DNA of 53,029 bases from Shewanella basaltis. GTDB lineage: Bacteria > Pseudomonadota > Gammaproteobacteria > Enterobacterales > Shewanellaceae. This document shows, piece after piece, positions 26,228 through 36,324 of this stretch. The stretch spans positions 1-53,029 of the forward strand of contig NZ_JAKILA010000028.1 of NCBI RefSeq assembly GCF_023283885.1, written 5' to 3'. Below the pieces are notes generated by a model. That model made no database searches and was not told the DNA's origin. It saw only the letters and a list, made by a program, of their open reading frames with translations. The translations under genes were made by a program, and so were the position numbers. Position 1 is the first letter of the stretch. Each line of letters starts with the position of its first letter.

Positions 26228-28012
26228 TTAACGATCAATATAAAAGCGCTGTAACGTGCCTTGTTCTAACCGATAAACCGCATTCATTTTGTCTAAAGCG
26301 GTCCTTCGGTGGCTAATCATCAATAAGGTTTTGTTGGCAGCAAAATTCAGTAACAGCGAAAGGATATCGCGCTCGGTGCGCTTATCTAGCCCTTCGGTAG
26401 GCTCGTCAAGTAGCAACAATGGCGCATCGCGCAGTAACGCTCTGGCCACCCCAATACGGCGCTGCTCACCACCCGATAATTGTCGGCCGCCCTCACCTAT
26501 CCACATATCCAGCGGTTTGTCTCCTTGCAACAATCCCTCAAGCCCGACTTGCTGCAAAACAGAAATAAAGCGCTCATCATGGGCTTTTTTGGGTTCACCT
26601 GCCTGATAAGGTAACGCCAGCGCCAAGTTTTCACGCAAGGTACCCGCCAACAAATAAATCCGTTGGCTAACAAGGGTTATCGACGCCCGAAGTTCGGCTT
26701 CGCTATAGTTGCTAAGGGAATGACCATCAAGGGTTATATCGCCTTGTTGTGCCTCCCACTCTCGCGTGATCAGGCTTAGCAGGCTCGACTTACCACAACC
26801 AGTTGCACCCAGTATTGCCACCTTGTCGCCGGCATCTAGAGTTAAGTTTACCCCTTGTAAAATGGGTGCCTGCGGCTGATAAGCAAAATGCACATTGTGT
26901 AATGTTAGCGCACCCGTGTTGGCTTTTAATGTACTTTGCTCGTTAAAAGTTACCGCTGGTGTTTGCTCGGTGATATCGGTAACGCGCTGCGCGGCGAGCA
27001 AGGTGCTAGACAAATGCTGAAACGCACCAGCTATGGGCATCATCATTTCAAGGCTGGCCATCGTAGCAAATACCATTAACGCCATTAACGGTCCTGGCGG
27101 CGTTGCATCCCCCACGCCTTGGCTAGCTAAATACAACATCAGTATCACAGCACTGCCATTGACTAAAATCAACATGGCCTGGCTTAAGCCAGTAATATTA
27201 GCCATGGCAGTTTGCTGATCAAACAGCCTAATTTGGGCTTGCTCAAGTTTAGCTAAATAACGTTTATTTGCCGCAAATAAACTGAGCTCTGCCTGCCCCT
27301 GTATGACATCGAGTAACATCACACGGTATTGCTGTTTCGCATCAATCAATGCCCGTCCAGGTGCGTTGCCAAGTAGGTAAAACACCACAGGCAACACACA
27401 CCAGGTTAACAATAAAACACTGCATAAACTCAAGGCTAAGCCAACATCAAACCAGACTAAAAAAGCAAACAAGCACGCAATCATCATGAATGACGCCACT
27501 AAAGGTGTCAGCAAGCGTAAATACAAATGATCTAAGGTGTCGATATCGGCAACTAGGCGATTTAATAAATCCCCTTTACGCAAGCCTTGAATATTCGCTG
27601 CACTAAGCGGCAACAACTTTTGCCATGCCCATACGCGCAATTGAGTAAGCAGCTTAAATGTGGCTTCGTGGGTGGCTAAACGCTCACCATAACGACTGGC
27701 AGTGCGGGCAATAGAAAAAAACCTCACCCCGCCTGCCGGGGTAAAAAAGTTAAACGCTTGCGCGGTTGCAACCGATAAGCCCGCCACAGCCGCTGCCGAT
27801 AAAAACCAGCCCGATAATGACAATAACCCAATGCCAGTCAGTAACGTGGTAAAGGTTAATATTAACCCGACCAACATCATTAACCATTGGCGACGAAACA
27901 AGGCTAAAAATGGCACTAATACTCGTAATGATGTGCTACGCGTTGATATCGTATGTGCTGCAGTTTGAGGCGAGTCAGTTTGACGTGAGGGTTGCTCAGT
28001 TGAGTGATTCAT
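26228..28012 (-). CDS. cydC: ABC transporter CydC (cytochrome bd assembly, glutathione/cysteine export)
   Basis: Half of the CydDC exporter, which moves glutathione and cysteine to the periplasm and is needed to assemble cytochrome bd. An N-terminal membrane domain with six helices is followed by an ATPase domain: Walker A GATGCGKSS, signature LSGGEQRR, Walker B LLLLDEPTEGLD and the switch histidine in MISHRR. The start is ATG 28012, which overlaps the cydD stop (TAATGA) and has CAGGAGG at ideal spacing; longer forms are not needed. 594 aa. Downstream I see no clear terminator before the nqr promoter region. Confidence 0.93.
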   Translation of the reverse strand: MNHSTEQPSRQTDSPQTAAHTISTRSTSLRVLVPFLALFRRQWLMMLVGLILTFTTLLTGIGLLSLSGWFLSAAAVAGLSVATAQAFNFFTPAGGVRFFSIARTASRYGERLATHEATFKLLTQLRVWAWQKLLPLSAANIQGLRKGDLLNRLVADIDTLDHLYLRLLTPLVASFMMIACLFAFLVWFDVGLALSLCSVLLLTWCVLPVVFYLLGNAPGRALIDAKQQYRVMLLDVIQGQAELSLFAANKRYLAKLEQAQIRLFDQQTAMANITGLSQAMLILVNGSAVILMLYLASQGVGDATPPGPLMALMVFATMASLEMMMPIAGAFQHLSSTLLAAQRVTDITEQTPAVTFNEQSTLKANTGALTLHNVHFAYQPQAPILQGVNLTLDAGDKVAILGATGCGKSSLLSLITREWEAQQGDITLDGHSLSNYSEAELRASITLVSQRIYLLAGTLRENLALALPYQAGEPKKAHDERFISVLQQVGLEGLLQGDKPLDMWIGEGGRQLSGGEQRRIGVARALLRDAPLLLLDEPTEGLDKRTERDILSLLLNFAANKTLLMISHRRTALDKMNAVYRLEQGTLQRFYIDR

Positions 28013-29790
28013 TAGCACACCTCCTGCTGCTGATTAAGCATTTGCGTTAACAAGCCATCGCAGCCAAGTAACTCACTCACCTCACCTTGCTGAACAATAA
28101 GGCCTTTATCCATCACCAACACCTTATCCATTGCACTTAAATCGTCTAACCTATGGGTAACAGTTAATCCACTCGCTCCTTGCATGGCAGATTGCAGTGA
28201 CGCCAACACAAATTGTTCGCTTTGTGCATCTAAACTGGCAGTCGGCTCATCGAGTAAAAACAATTTTGCCGGCTGTGCTAAAGCACGCGCTAACGCTATG
28301 CGCTGGGCTTGCCCAACAGAGACCCCCGCACTTTGATCGCTTATCATCAGGTCTAGCCCTTGGGCATGTTGAATAACAAAATCGCTAATATTGGCTTGCT
28401 CAAGCAGCGCCATAATTTGAGGGTCGGTTAATTGCGGATTTGCTAGGGCAACGTTATCGCGCACCGTACCATGAAACAACTGTGGGCCTTGGCCAAGCCA
28501 AGCTAAATGGCGGCGCCAGTCGCTTAATGCAATGCTCGACAAGGCTAGTTGATTAATATTAAGGCAGCCTTTATAAGGCAAAAAGCCGAGTAAGGCATTG
28601 AGCAAACTGGTTTTACCCGCACCACTTGGGCCAACAATCGCCCAGTGTTCACCTGCGGGAAGTGTAAATGAAATCGGCCCTAATAAGCGCTGCCCCTCAA
28701 GGCTAAACACCTCAAGGTCAACCGCTTCAATACTGATGGCATCGGCGGTAAATGGCACTTTAAATTGGCTGTTATCAGGTGCTTTGTGGCCTTCAACCTG
28801 GTAGTCGAGTAATTCAACTAAGGTTTCAGCAGCTCCAATAGCTTGTGCTTTGGCATGGTAATGGGTGCCTAAATCACGCAGTGGCTGAAAAAACTCGGGC
28901 GCTAAAATGAGTACAAACATGCCAGTAAATAAACTAATGCCAACACCGTAATGACCAAAATCTAAATGGTCTAAATAGCTAAAGCCAAAGTACACCGCCA
29001 GCACCGCAATCGACACTGCAGCAAAAAACTCTAACACTGCAGAGCTTAAAAACGCTAAGCGCAACACCGACATAGTACGGCTACGAAAATCTTCTGATGC
29101 CGTTTCTATATTGCTAAGTTCGGCGTCACCACGGTGAAATAGCTTAACGGTTTGTAAGCCTTTTAAGCGGTCCATAAAATGACCACTTAAACGCGCTAAC
29201 GCCTTTACATTTTTACGGCTTGCGTCGGCCGCGCCCATGCCCACTAAAATCATAAACATTGGGATTAAGGGCGCTGTGGCTAATAAGATAATCCCAGCGG
29301 CCCAATTGAGTGGAAACACACACACTAAAATAAGCAAAGGGATAAAGCCGGCTAACATCATTTGCGGCACATATTTGGCGTAATAGTCGTGTAAATCTTC
29401 AACCTGTTCAAACACTAAACTCGCCCAGGCACCAGCAGGTTTTCCCTTAATAAACACCGGCCCTAACTCAACCAGTTTATTCAATACCGCGTGGCGAATA
29501 TCACTGCGTAAACGTTTAGCTGCCTCAAAACTCACCCGTTCACGCACTTGTGCTAATGCCGCGCGCAATAGCAGTAAACCAGCAAGCGCGATAAATTCAA
29601 TATTCGAGGCCTGCATGGGCATATTTTGCATAATCACTTGCTGCAAAATACGGGCAATACAATAAGCCTGCCCAATAATGGCAACGCCATTAAGTAACCC
29701 AAATAAAATTGATAATTTAAGAAAAACACCACAAGCAACCTGCTGACTTTTTAGCCACTGAGTTAATGATTTTTCTAACGACTTATCCAT
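28012..29790 (-). CDS. cydD: ABC transporter CydD (cytochrome bd assembly)
   Basis: Partner of CydC. It has membrane helices in the N-terminal 330 residues, then an ATPase domain with Walker A GPSGAGKTS and Walker B LFLLDEPTASLD. The signature reads VSVGQAQR rather than LSGGQ, as commonly seen in CydD. Start is ATG 29790 (MDKSLEKSLTQWLKSQQVAC), with GGAG five bases upstream; 592 aa. First gene of cydDC. No cydAB in the window. Confidence 0.93.
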   Translation of the reverse strand: MDKSLEKSLTQWLKSQQVACGVFLKLSILFGLLNGVAIIGQAYCIARILQQVIMQNMPMQASNIEFIALAGLLLLRAALAQVRERVSFEAAKRLRSDIRHAVLNKLVELGPVFIKGKPAGAWASLVFEQVEDLHDYYAKYVPQMMLAGFIPLLILVCVFPLNWAAGIILLATAPLIPMFMILVGMGAADASRKNVKALARLSGHFMDRLKGLQTVKLFHRGDAELSNIETASEDFRSRTMSVLRLAFLSSAVLEFFAAVSIAVLAVYFGFSYLDHLDFGHYGVGISLFTGMFVLILAPEFFQPLRDLGTHYHAKAQAIGAAETLVELLDYQVEGHKAPDNSQFKVPFTADAISIEAVDLEVFSLEGQRLLGPISFTLPAGEHWAIVGPSGAGKTSLLNALLGFLPYKGCLNINQLALSSIALSDWRRHLAWLGQGPQLFHGTVRDNVALANPQLTDPQIMALLEQANISDFVIQHAQGLDLMISDQSAGVSVGQAQRIALARALAQPAKLFLLDEPTASLDAQSEQFVLASLQSAMQGASGLTVTHRLDDLSAMDKVLVMDKGLIVQQGEVSELLGCDGLLTQMLNQQQEVC

Positions 29791-29935
29791 AACGCTCCGC
29801 AGTGATTCTTGACACCCTAAATTTGCTCTGCAGTATCGCAGCACTGGGCGTGTGATAACACCTTAAACAGTGTAAATGTTAACTGATTCACATTTTGCTA
29901 ATAGACTCTTAGTTAAAGCTTAAATCAAGCTGAAA

Positions 29936-31009
29936 CTACAACAGGTAAGGTTCATTCGAGGGGGTATGACCGTATTTAACCAGCACATGCCATAGCAATT
30001 TTAAATCTTGCAGCTTTTTAGTATGTGCACCTCGTTCGCTCCAAGAGGTGGGTTGTTTTTGCAGTTGATATGCCGCCCGGCCAATAATGTCTGCATTAAG
30101 GATTTCATCTTCAGCGATGCTTTTTGCTAAAGCGGGCATCACCGGGCCTCTAAAATCATCTGGCACGTCAGCGATGTGCATTTGCCTGCCATTGTGCCAA
30201 TGCAGTTCAATGTCGTATTCATCACAAAGTGCCATTAAAGAATCGCCAATCTTGCTGCCATTAAAAGAGGGATCGGCCACTAACATTGCAATGTCTTTAT
30301 CTAACGACACATCACCATGGATTTGCGCTTCAATGTAATGATCTAAATTACCACTTGTTTTGCTGTCAAAACGCGACGTCACCGGATCGGTTAAGTGCTG
30401 GCTAAAGTGAGAAATTAACTTACTCGGTTTAAGGCCCGCACAACCTAGGGCATACTGGCGCTCAAAACTTTCACTCATTAATGCGGCGAGAATCGCATCA
30501 AAACATTTAATGGTGCCCTTTTCTTTAGGTAAACGATACGAGTCCATATAACTAAAGGTACAACGAGATAATATTTGCGAGTGAGTGATAAAATAGCAAC
30601 TGCCAAAGCGCGGCGCGGGCCCTAACGGGCATAAACCAAAATCCAGCGCACCGTATTTAGGCCGATGCTTAATACCAGAATAGCTATTACCAAATAATTG
30701 ATTTTCCCAATGATCGCGCGAGCCGCCAAGCTCAGGCGATAAATGCCCATTAGACACATGGGTTTCAAATTGGCTTTTATACACTCCATCGCGCAATAAA
30801 CCATCAATAACACTCAAGCCACGATTGTCAATTCGGTCGGGATGAAAATGCAACGCCACTCGGCTGTGACTAGATAGTTGACGCATGGCCAACTGCAACT
30901 CAAGGGTAGAAATGTTTGACATTAACAGCACATTTTTGATCACAGCATGAGCATGCTCTCGCTGCTCATAGGCCGATTTCTCGATATGTGATAGTGCCGT
31001 TAACTTCAT
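29936..31009 (-). CDS. DUF3626 family protein
   Basis: A 357-aa soluble protein that I recognise as DUF3626 from its blocks VALHFHPDRI (residues 51-60), KHRPKYGALDFG (114-125), FGSCYF (135-140) and YIEAQIHGDV (225-234). No signal peptide. The spacing of an Arg in the first block, a Ser in the third and a Glu in the last resembles the R-S-E layout of ADP-ribosyltransferases; this is inference only. No antitoxin- or immunity-like gene is adjacent. Start ATG 31009. It is a single gene upstream of a cluster of MITE insertions. Confidence 0.75.
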   Translation of the reverse strand: MKLTALSHIEKSAYEQREHAHAVIKNVLLMSNISTLELQLAMRQLSSHSRVALHFHPDRIDNRGLSVIDGLLRDGVYKSQFETHVSNGHLSPELGGSRDHWENQLFGNSYSGIKHRPKYGALDFGLCPLGPAPRFGSCYFITHSQILSRCTFSYMDSYRLPKEKGTIKCFDAILAALMSESFERQYALGCAGLKPSKLISHFSQHLTDPVTSRFDSKTSGNLDHYIEAQIHGDVSLDKDIAMLVADPSFNGSKIGDSLMALCDEYDIELHWHNGRQMHIADVPDDFRGPVMPALAKSIAEDEILNADIIGRAAYQLQKQPTSWSERGAHTKKLQDLKLLWHVLVKYGHTPSNEPYLL

Positions 31010-31150
31010 CAGTGGGTAATACCTTAACGTTCAATAACCTCAGCTAAGTTGCTGAATGTAGGTTGTCATTTTATTGTATGTAATAAGTTGAGTTTTAGCA
31101 CTGATCGAGGCCTCAAGATTAACACTATTTCATTCTAACTCACTATATTA

Positions 31151-31345
31151 ACCTCAGCTCTGGATAACAAACGCCTTTCAAGCAGTCCTTTGCCTTCCTC
31201 ACTGCGTTGAATTAACTTGCAATAGGCTAGCTATTGACGCGTTAATTCGCCTTGTTAGCAAAACAAATCACAAGCTTGACAGTGGATTTTAGTCAATCTA
31301 TTGATTTATATCGTTATCAATACATCTCTTATCCAGAGTTGAGGT
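31151..31345 (+). mobile_element. MITE-A copy 4 (complete, 195 bp, reference copy)
   Basis: Terminal inverted repeats ACCTCAGCTCTGGATAA and TTATCCAGAGTTGAGGT (one mismatch), flanked by the duplication TATATTA (31144-31150 and 31346-31352). It contains the near-palindromes AATAGGCTAGCTATT and ATTGACGCGTTAAT. It looks identical to copies 5 and 6. Non-coding; small frames across it are chance. Confidence 0.95.
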
Positions 31346-31406
31346 TATATTATCAACTCGCTCACCTATCTGAGTGCTTAAAAAAGCACAACACAAGGTT
31401 GTTATA

Positions 31407-31661
31407 CCCAATCAACCTGAAGATACGCGTTCAGCGAGAATTGATTGGCTTTTAGGCGCGGCGCTGATTTGATACATAGTTGTTCTACGTTGATAATCAG
31501 CAACAAAGTATAAAAGCCAATCAAACTCGCCCTTTGGGAACCGCTCATTACGCCCATTTCTTTGTTGAAAAGCCTAGAAAGGGAATGCCATTACGTCGAC
31601 TTTTCGCCTCGAACTGAACGTAATGAGCGGTTCTGTACTGTGCATCTTCAGGTAGATTGGG
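31407..31661. mobile_element. MITE-like element with CCCAATCAACCTGAAGAT termini, TA target
   Basis: Terminal repeats TACCCAATCAACCTGAAGAT and the complement of TACCCAATCTACCTGAAGAT agree at 19 of 20 bases and include the flanking TA dinucleotides (31405-31406, 31662-31663), as in IS630/Tc1-like elements. Two internal hairpins: GAACCGCTCATTACG (31538-31552) with CGTAATGAGCGGTTC (31619-31633), and GATTGGCTTTTA near 31443 with TAAAAGCCAATC near 31511. No transposase. It lies 120 bp upstream of rhlE, so it may shape that gene's leader or promoter. Confidence 0.85.
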
Positions 31662-31781
31662 TATTGTGCAAAATATGATTGTTTAATAGCACTTATAGCG
31701 GTTTTCAGGTAAGCTTCACGGCCGCCGTTTCTGGCTACCTTTCATTCAAAGCAACAATGTGTTGCCCAAAGAGATTTTTCT

Positions 31782-33287
31782 ATGAGTTTTGCCTCACTTG
31801 GTCTGAATGCTGCGATTTTAAAAGCAGTTGAAAAACAAGGTTATGACACCCCATCTCCAATTCAAGCACAAGCCATTCCTGCAGTATTAGCCGGACAAGA
31901 TGTCATGGCAGCAGCGCAAACCGGCACAGGAAAAACCGCAGGTTTTACCCTGCCAATCCTAGAATTATTGTCAAAGGGCAGCCGCGCTCAACGTGGTCAA
32001 GTACGCGCATTAGTATTAACACCAACACGTGAACTGGCCGCTCAGGTACAAGAAAGTGTAGCCACCTATGGTGTTAACTTGCCGTTAAAGTCAGCGGTGG
32101 TGTTTGGTGGTGTATCGATTGTTCCGCAACTTGCCGCACTGCGTAATGGCGTAGATATTTTAGTGGCAACCCCAGGACGCCTGCTCGACTTATGCCAACA
32201 AAAAGCGATTAGTTTTAGCAAATTAGAGATTTTAGTGTTAGACGAAGCCGACCGCATGTTAGACATGGGTTTTATTCGCGATATTAAAAAAGTATTAGCT
32301 TTACTGCCACCTAAACGTCAAAACTTGATGTTTTCGGCAACCTTCTCTGACGACATTCGCGAACTCGCCAAGGGATTAGTTAACAACCCGATTGAGATTT
32401 CGGTTACGCCACGTAATGCCACCGCCAATACGGTTACTCAATGCGTATACCCATTAGACAAAACCCGTAAGTCTATGGCATTAATCGAATTGATTAAAAC
32501 CAATGACTGGAAGCAAGTATTGGTGTTTTCACGCACTAAACATGGCGCCAACCGTTTAGCTAAAAGTTTAGAAGCCGCCAACATTAAAGCCGCCGCTATT
32601 CATGGTAATAAAAGCCAAACAGCCCGTACTAAAGCGTTAGCTGACTTTAAAGCTGGCACTGTGCAAGTGATGGTAGCAACAGATATTGCTGCCCGCGGTA
32701 TCGACATCGACCAACTGCCATTTGTGGTTAACTTTGACCTACCAAACGTACCTGAAGATTATGTTCATCGTATTGGTCGTACTGGGCGAGCCGGTGCAAC
32801 GGGTCAAGCGGTATCGTTAGTTGGCCTTGAAGAAGTGAAATTACTGCACGATATTGAAAGATTAATTAAGCGCACCATTGAACGTAAGCAACTTGCCGGT
32901 TTTGAAGCGCCATTCACTATCCCTGAAGCCAGCAGCCGTTCAGGCGGGCATAAGGCCAATAGTGTTAAAAAGCCCAACCCCAACCGCAGCAAGCATGCAC
33001 AACACGCCAATACTGCACAAGGTGATAAGCCTGCGCGTCAATATGACTCGCGTCAGCAAGCACGTAGCAAAGATGGCCAGCCACAAGGCGCTAACAAAGC
33101 AAAAGCGCCGGACAACAGAGCGCAAGCAATTGCTAATGGTAATAAACCGCCACAGCGTAACCGCCCACCACGTCGCAGTGGCACAGGCAGTGCAACCAAT
33201 GTCGCCTCGACAAACAAAAGCACTGGCACGGGAGCCGCGTCAAAAGGCAGCACAAACCCATACGCCAATGCCAAAGTAAAAAGCTAA
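31782..33287 (+). CDS. rhlE: DEAD-box RNA helicase RhlE
   Basis: ATP-dependent RNA helicase linked to ribosome assembly and RNA turnover. Motifs in order: Q motif (PSPIQAQAIP), Walker A AAQTGTGKTA, PTRELAAQ, GG and TPGRLLDL, DEADRMLDMGF, SAT, VATDIAARGIDI, HRIGRTGRAG. The helicase core ends near residue 375; a basic, Gln/Asn/Ser/Pro-rich, disordered tail of about 120 residues follows (NRPPRRSGTGSAT), typical for RhlE. 501 aa. Start ATG 31782 (MSFASLGL). Convergent with dbpA, sharing a terminator. Confidence 0.93.
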   Translation: MSFASLGLNAAILKAVEKQGYDTPSPIQAQAIPAVLAGQDVMAAAQTGTGKTAGFTLPILELLSKGSRAQRGQVRALVLTPTRELAAQVQESVATYGVNLPLKSAVVFGGVSIVPQLAALRNGVDILVATPGRLLDLCQQKAISFSKLEILVLDEADRMLDMGFIRDIKKVLALLPPKRQNLMFSATFSDDIRELAKGLVNNPIEISVTPRNATANTVTQCVYPLDKTRKSMALIELIKTNDWKQVLVFSRTKHGANRLAKSLEAANIKAAAIHGNKSQTARTKALADFKAGTVQVMVATDIAARGIDIDQLPFVVNFDLPNVPEDYVHRIGRTGRAGATGQAVSLVGLEEVKLLHDIERLIKRTIERKQLAGFEAPFTIPEASSRSGGHKANSVKKPNPNRSKHAQHANTAQGDKPARQYDSRQQARSKDGQPQGANKAKAPDNRAQAIANGNKPPQRNRPPRRSGTGSATNVASTNKSTGTGAASKGSTNPYANAKVKS

Positions 33288-33340
33288 AGTTAAGCGACAC
33301 CATTCTATTTGCTCAAATAGCAAACAGTTGCTTAACCCAT

Positions 33341-33375
33341 AAAAAAACCGCTGAACAGTATTCAGCGGTTTTTTT
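33341..33375. terminator. bidirectional terminator between rhlE and dbpA
   Basis: AAAAAAACCGCTGAA (33341-33355) and TTCAGCGGTTTTTTT (33361-33375) pair perfectly, giving a GC stem with a U-tract in both directions between the two convergent genes. Confidence 0.95.
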
Positions 33376-33394
33376 GTTTAAACATCACTTACGA

Positions 33395-34798
33395 TTACAT
33401 AAACCAAGCTCGGTAATTACGCCCTTTTAACTTACCTTTATTGAGTTTATTAAGCGCTTGCTTCGACACCTTGCTAGTTACGGCAACATAAGCACGGAAC
33501 TCAGTGACTTTGATTTTACCAATATCATTAAAATCTAAACCGTTATCGCCAGTTAATGCGCCCACAATATCGCCTGGGCGAATTTTTTGTTTTTTACCAG
33601 CATCGATTTGAATGGTGATCATCTCAGCCGCTTGTGGTTGCTTGTTCAAGGCACTCATTGGCGGTAAGGTTTCACTCACAATATCTTTACCCATGGCTTC
33701 TTCAATCATGGCCATTTTGTAACCGTCATCTTCACCAATAAACGTGTAAGCAGCGCCCGAGCTACCCGCACGACCAGTACGGCCAATACGGTGAATATGC
33801 ACCTCGGTATCGTAAGCAATGTGGTAGTTAAATACCGCATCTAATTCATCAATGTCTAAACCACGTGCCGCCACATCGGTTGCCACCAAAATACGCGCAC
33901 TGCGGTTAGCAAATTGCAGCAGCATTTGATCGCGATCGCGCTGCTCTAAATCACCATGCAATGCCAGCACACTAAAACCAAACTCGGCTAAAGTGTCGGC
34001 CACTTGCTGGGTTTCGCGCTTAGTATTACAAAACACCACCGAACTTCGCGGTTGCTTATCAAGCAATAACAATCGCAACGCCTCAAGACGCGCTTTGTTG
34101 TCATCAACTCGGTAAAAGTGTTGTTCAATGGTTAAGTTGTCATGCTTTTGTTCAACTTTTACCATCACTGGGTTATACATTATTTGATCAGCAATCGATT
34201 TGATTTGCTCAGGGAATGTCGCGCTAAATAAAAGAGTTTGGCGCTCACGCGGCGCGGCAGCAATAATTTGGTCAATATGCTGCTGAAAGCCCATCTCTAA
34301 CATGCGATCGGCTTCGTCTAAAATCAGCATGTTCATATTGCTTAAATCTAAGCGGTTACGATCTAAATGATCAACAATACGCCCAGGGGTACCAACAATA
34401 ATATGCGCGCCATGCTCAAGTGAGCCGACTTGTGGCCCCATGGGTACCCCACCGCATAAGGTTAATACCTTGATATTGTGGATGCCGCGAGCCAGTGTAC
34501 GAATTTCTTCAGCAACTTGGTCAGCAAGTTCACGCGTTGGGCATAACACCATGGTTTGAATACGAAAGCGCTTTACATCAAGCTTATTGAGTAAACCTAA
34601 GCCAAACGCTGCCGTTTTACCTGAACCCGTTTTTGCTTGGCCAATTACGTCTTCACCGGCCAAAATAGGCGGTAAGCTTTCAGCCTGGATTTGAGTCATC
34701 GATTCAAAACCCATGGTTTGTAGGTTTTCAAGCAATTCAGTTTTTAAATTAAGTGATGCAAAAGCCGTATTAACGGCAGGTTCGGTAGACTGACTCAA
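33395..34798 (-). CDS. dbpA: ATP-dependent RNA helicase DbpA
   Basis: DEAD-box helicase that acts on 23S rRNA in 50S assembly. Core motifs: AKTGSGKTAAFGL, PTRELADQ, TPGRIVDHL, DEADRMLEMGF, SATFPEQ, VATDVAARGLDI, HRIGRTGRAG. The C-terminal RNA-recognition domain is present, with KKQKIRPGDIVGALTGD and YRAWFM, the DbpA-specific module that binds hairpin 92. Best start is TTG 34798 (reads SQSTEPAVNTAF), with GAGGA at suitable spacing; upstream residues MCSICVLFSFRYQR look untranslated. 467 aa against about 457 in E. coli. Confidence 0.93.
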   Translation of the reverse strand: MSQSTEPAVNTAFASLNLKTELLENLQTMGFESMTQIQAESLPPILAGEDVIGQAKTGSGKTAAFGLGLLNKLDVKRFRIQTMVLCPTRELADQVAEEIRTLARGIHNIKVLTLCGGVPMGPQVGSLEHGAHIIVGTPGRIVDHLDRNRLDLSNMNMLILDEADRMLEMGFQQHIDQIIAAAPRERQTLLFSATFPEQIKSIADQIMYNPVMVKVEQKHDNLTIEQHFYRVDDNKARLEALRLLLLDKQPRSSVVFCNTKRETQQVADTLAEFGFSVLALHGDLEQRDRDQMLLQFANRSARILVATDVAARGLDIDELDAVFNYHIAYDTEVHIHRIGRTGRAGSSGAAYTFIGEDDGYKMAMIEEAMGKDIVSETLPPMSALNKQPQAAEMITIQIDAGKKQKIRPGDIVGALTGDNGLDFNDIGKIKVTEFRAYVAVTSKVSKQALNKLNKGKLKGRNYRAWFM

Positions 34799-34993
34799 GG
34801 CGAATATCCTCTGATATCGAAAGCTAAAAAGCACGCAAATGCTGCACAAACAAATTAGCCAAGGTGATTCATCTGTGCGCAGTGACTCTGCACATCAAAT
34901 TGTCCTTGGCCATATACGCGCTATTGTAGCAATTTTCTTCAGCTTTGGCTGACAATTCTTTCGCTCAAACAGGGATATTTTACGATTAGTTAG

Positions 34994-35860
34994 CTATTCA
35001 ATCTGGCCAAAAAGCCCTTGCTGATAATCTCGCACGGCTTGGTCTATTTCGGCTTGAGTATTCATCACAAAAGGCCCCATTTGCACAATAGACTCATTGA
35101 TAGGATTACCGGCTAAAATCAACAAACCAGCGCCATTTGATTCTGTCTGAAAATGGCACAGTTCAAGTGCATCTAGTACCAACAATTGCCCCGCACCTGC
35201 AGACTCACGCAAACCTTGAGCGTCAACATAATGCAGCTCACCTTGATAAAGATATACACACACGGTGTGAAAGCGCTCAAGGTTAACAATACCATGACCA
35301 TCTGGCGCTAACGATACATCAGCAATTGCTCCGTTACCTGCGAGTTTTTCAATGGTTGCGGTTATTTCATCTGGGTTGTGATTAAAGCCCCAACTGCCCG
35401 CCAGCGCATGCAGTGTAGCACCATGCTCATTGACTATTTTAGGGTTTGCTTTATCGCAACTGTCTTGATAAATCGGTGCACGCATTTTGTCTTTAGCTGG
35501 CATATTGAGCCAAATTTGAAAGCCATGCAGTCCTTCTTTTGCATCCGCGAGTGGCATTTCAGAATGCACCACTCCGCGTCCAGTACTCATCCACTGTACA
35601 TCACCAGCACGTATGGCTTTAACATTGCCCATTTGATCGCGATGCTCAAAGCCACCTTTACGGATATAGGTAAAGGTTTCAACACCACGATGAGGATGTG
35701 GTGGAAAACCACCAATAAAGTCTTGCTCATCGTCAGATTTGATCTCATCAATCATTAAATAAGGATCAAAACGTAACTGTTTAAAATCGCTTACACGGTT
35801 AATGTTGACCCCATCACCGTCCATTGCAGGCAACGCACTAAAACGCTGTAACACTTTCAT
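34994..35860 (-). CDS. pirin family protein
   Basis: Bicupin protein, some members of which are quercetin dioxygenases or redox regulators. The pirin metal-binding motifs are clear: FPPHPHRGVETFTYIRKGG and GDVQWMSTGRGVVHSEM in the N-terminal cupin. The C-terminal half carries the second cupin, without metal ligands. Start ATG 35860 (MKVLQRFSALPAMDGDGV) gives 288 aa; an upstream TTG would add six residues. Single gene; substrate unknown. Confidence 0.9.
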   Translation of the reverse strand: MKVLQRFSALPAMDGDGVNINRVSDFKQLRFDPYLMIDEIKSDDEQDFIGGFPPHPHRGVETFTYIRKGGFEHRDQMGNVKAIRAGDVQWMSTGRGVVHSEMPLADAKEGLHGFQIWLNMPAKDKMRAPIYQDSCDKANPKIVNEHGATLHALAGSWGFNHNPDEITATIEKLAGNGAIADVSLAPDGHGIVNLERFHTVCVYLYQGELHYVDAQGLRESAGAGQLLVLDALELCHFQTESNGAGLLILAGNPINESIVQMGPFVMNTQAEIDQAVRDYQQGLFGQIE

Positions 35861-36096
35861 ATAAAACCCAATGAACAATCAAATAATAGTGACAGTTTAG
35901 CAGTCAGCTAATTGGATAAATATTGCATAATAGTGCTATTTTCTTTCGATTAAATCGATAAGTTGACGCCACAAGAACGTTGAATTGAAGGGCTTATCAA
36001 GATGCAGGCGATGGCAAACATGAAAGACAATATCGGTTTATTGCGCTAATGGTGTGTACCAGGTAACAGTAAACAACAACAAAAACCGTATAATCA

Positions 36097-36291
36097 ACCT
36101 CAGCTCTGGATAACAAACGCCTTTCAAGCAGTCCTTTGCCTTCCTCACTGCGTTGAATTAACTTGCAATAGGCTAGCTATTGACGCGTTAATTCGCCTTG
36201 TTAGCAAAACAAATCACAAGCTTGACAGTGGATTTTAGTCAATCTATTGATTTATATCGTTATCAATACATCTCTTATCCAGAGTTGAGGT
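36097..36291 (+). mobile_element. MITE-A copy 5 (complete, 195 bp)
   Basis: By eye identical to copy 4; flanked by TAATCA (36091-36096 and 36292-36297). It lies 33 bp upstream of the next gene. Within it TTGACA (36222-36227) is followed after 17 bases by TATTGA, a possible outward promoter. Confidence 0.95.
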
Positions 36292-36324
36292 TAATCAGTT
36301 AACTCACCATAGTAGGGTAAAAAT

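Noticed and set aside
31252..31455. A frame spanning MITE-A copy 4 and the next element
   Set aside because: It crosses two unrelated insertions, so it cannot be an evolved gene.
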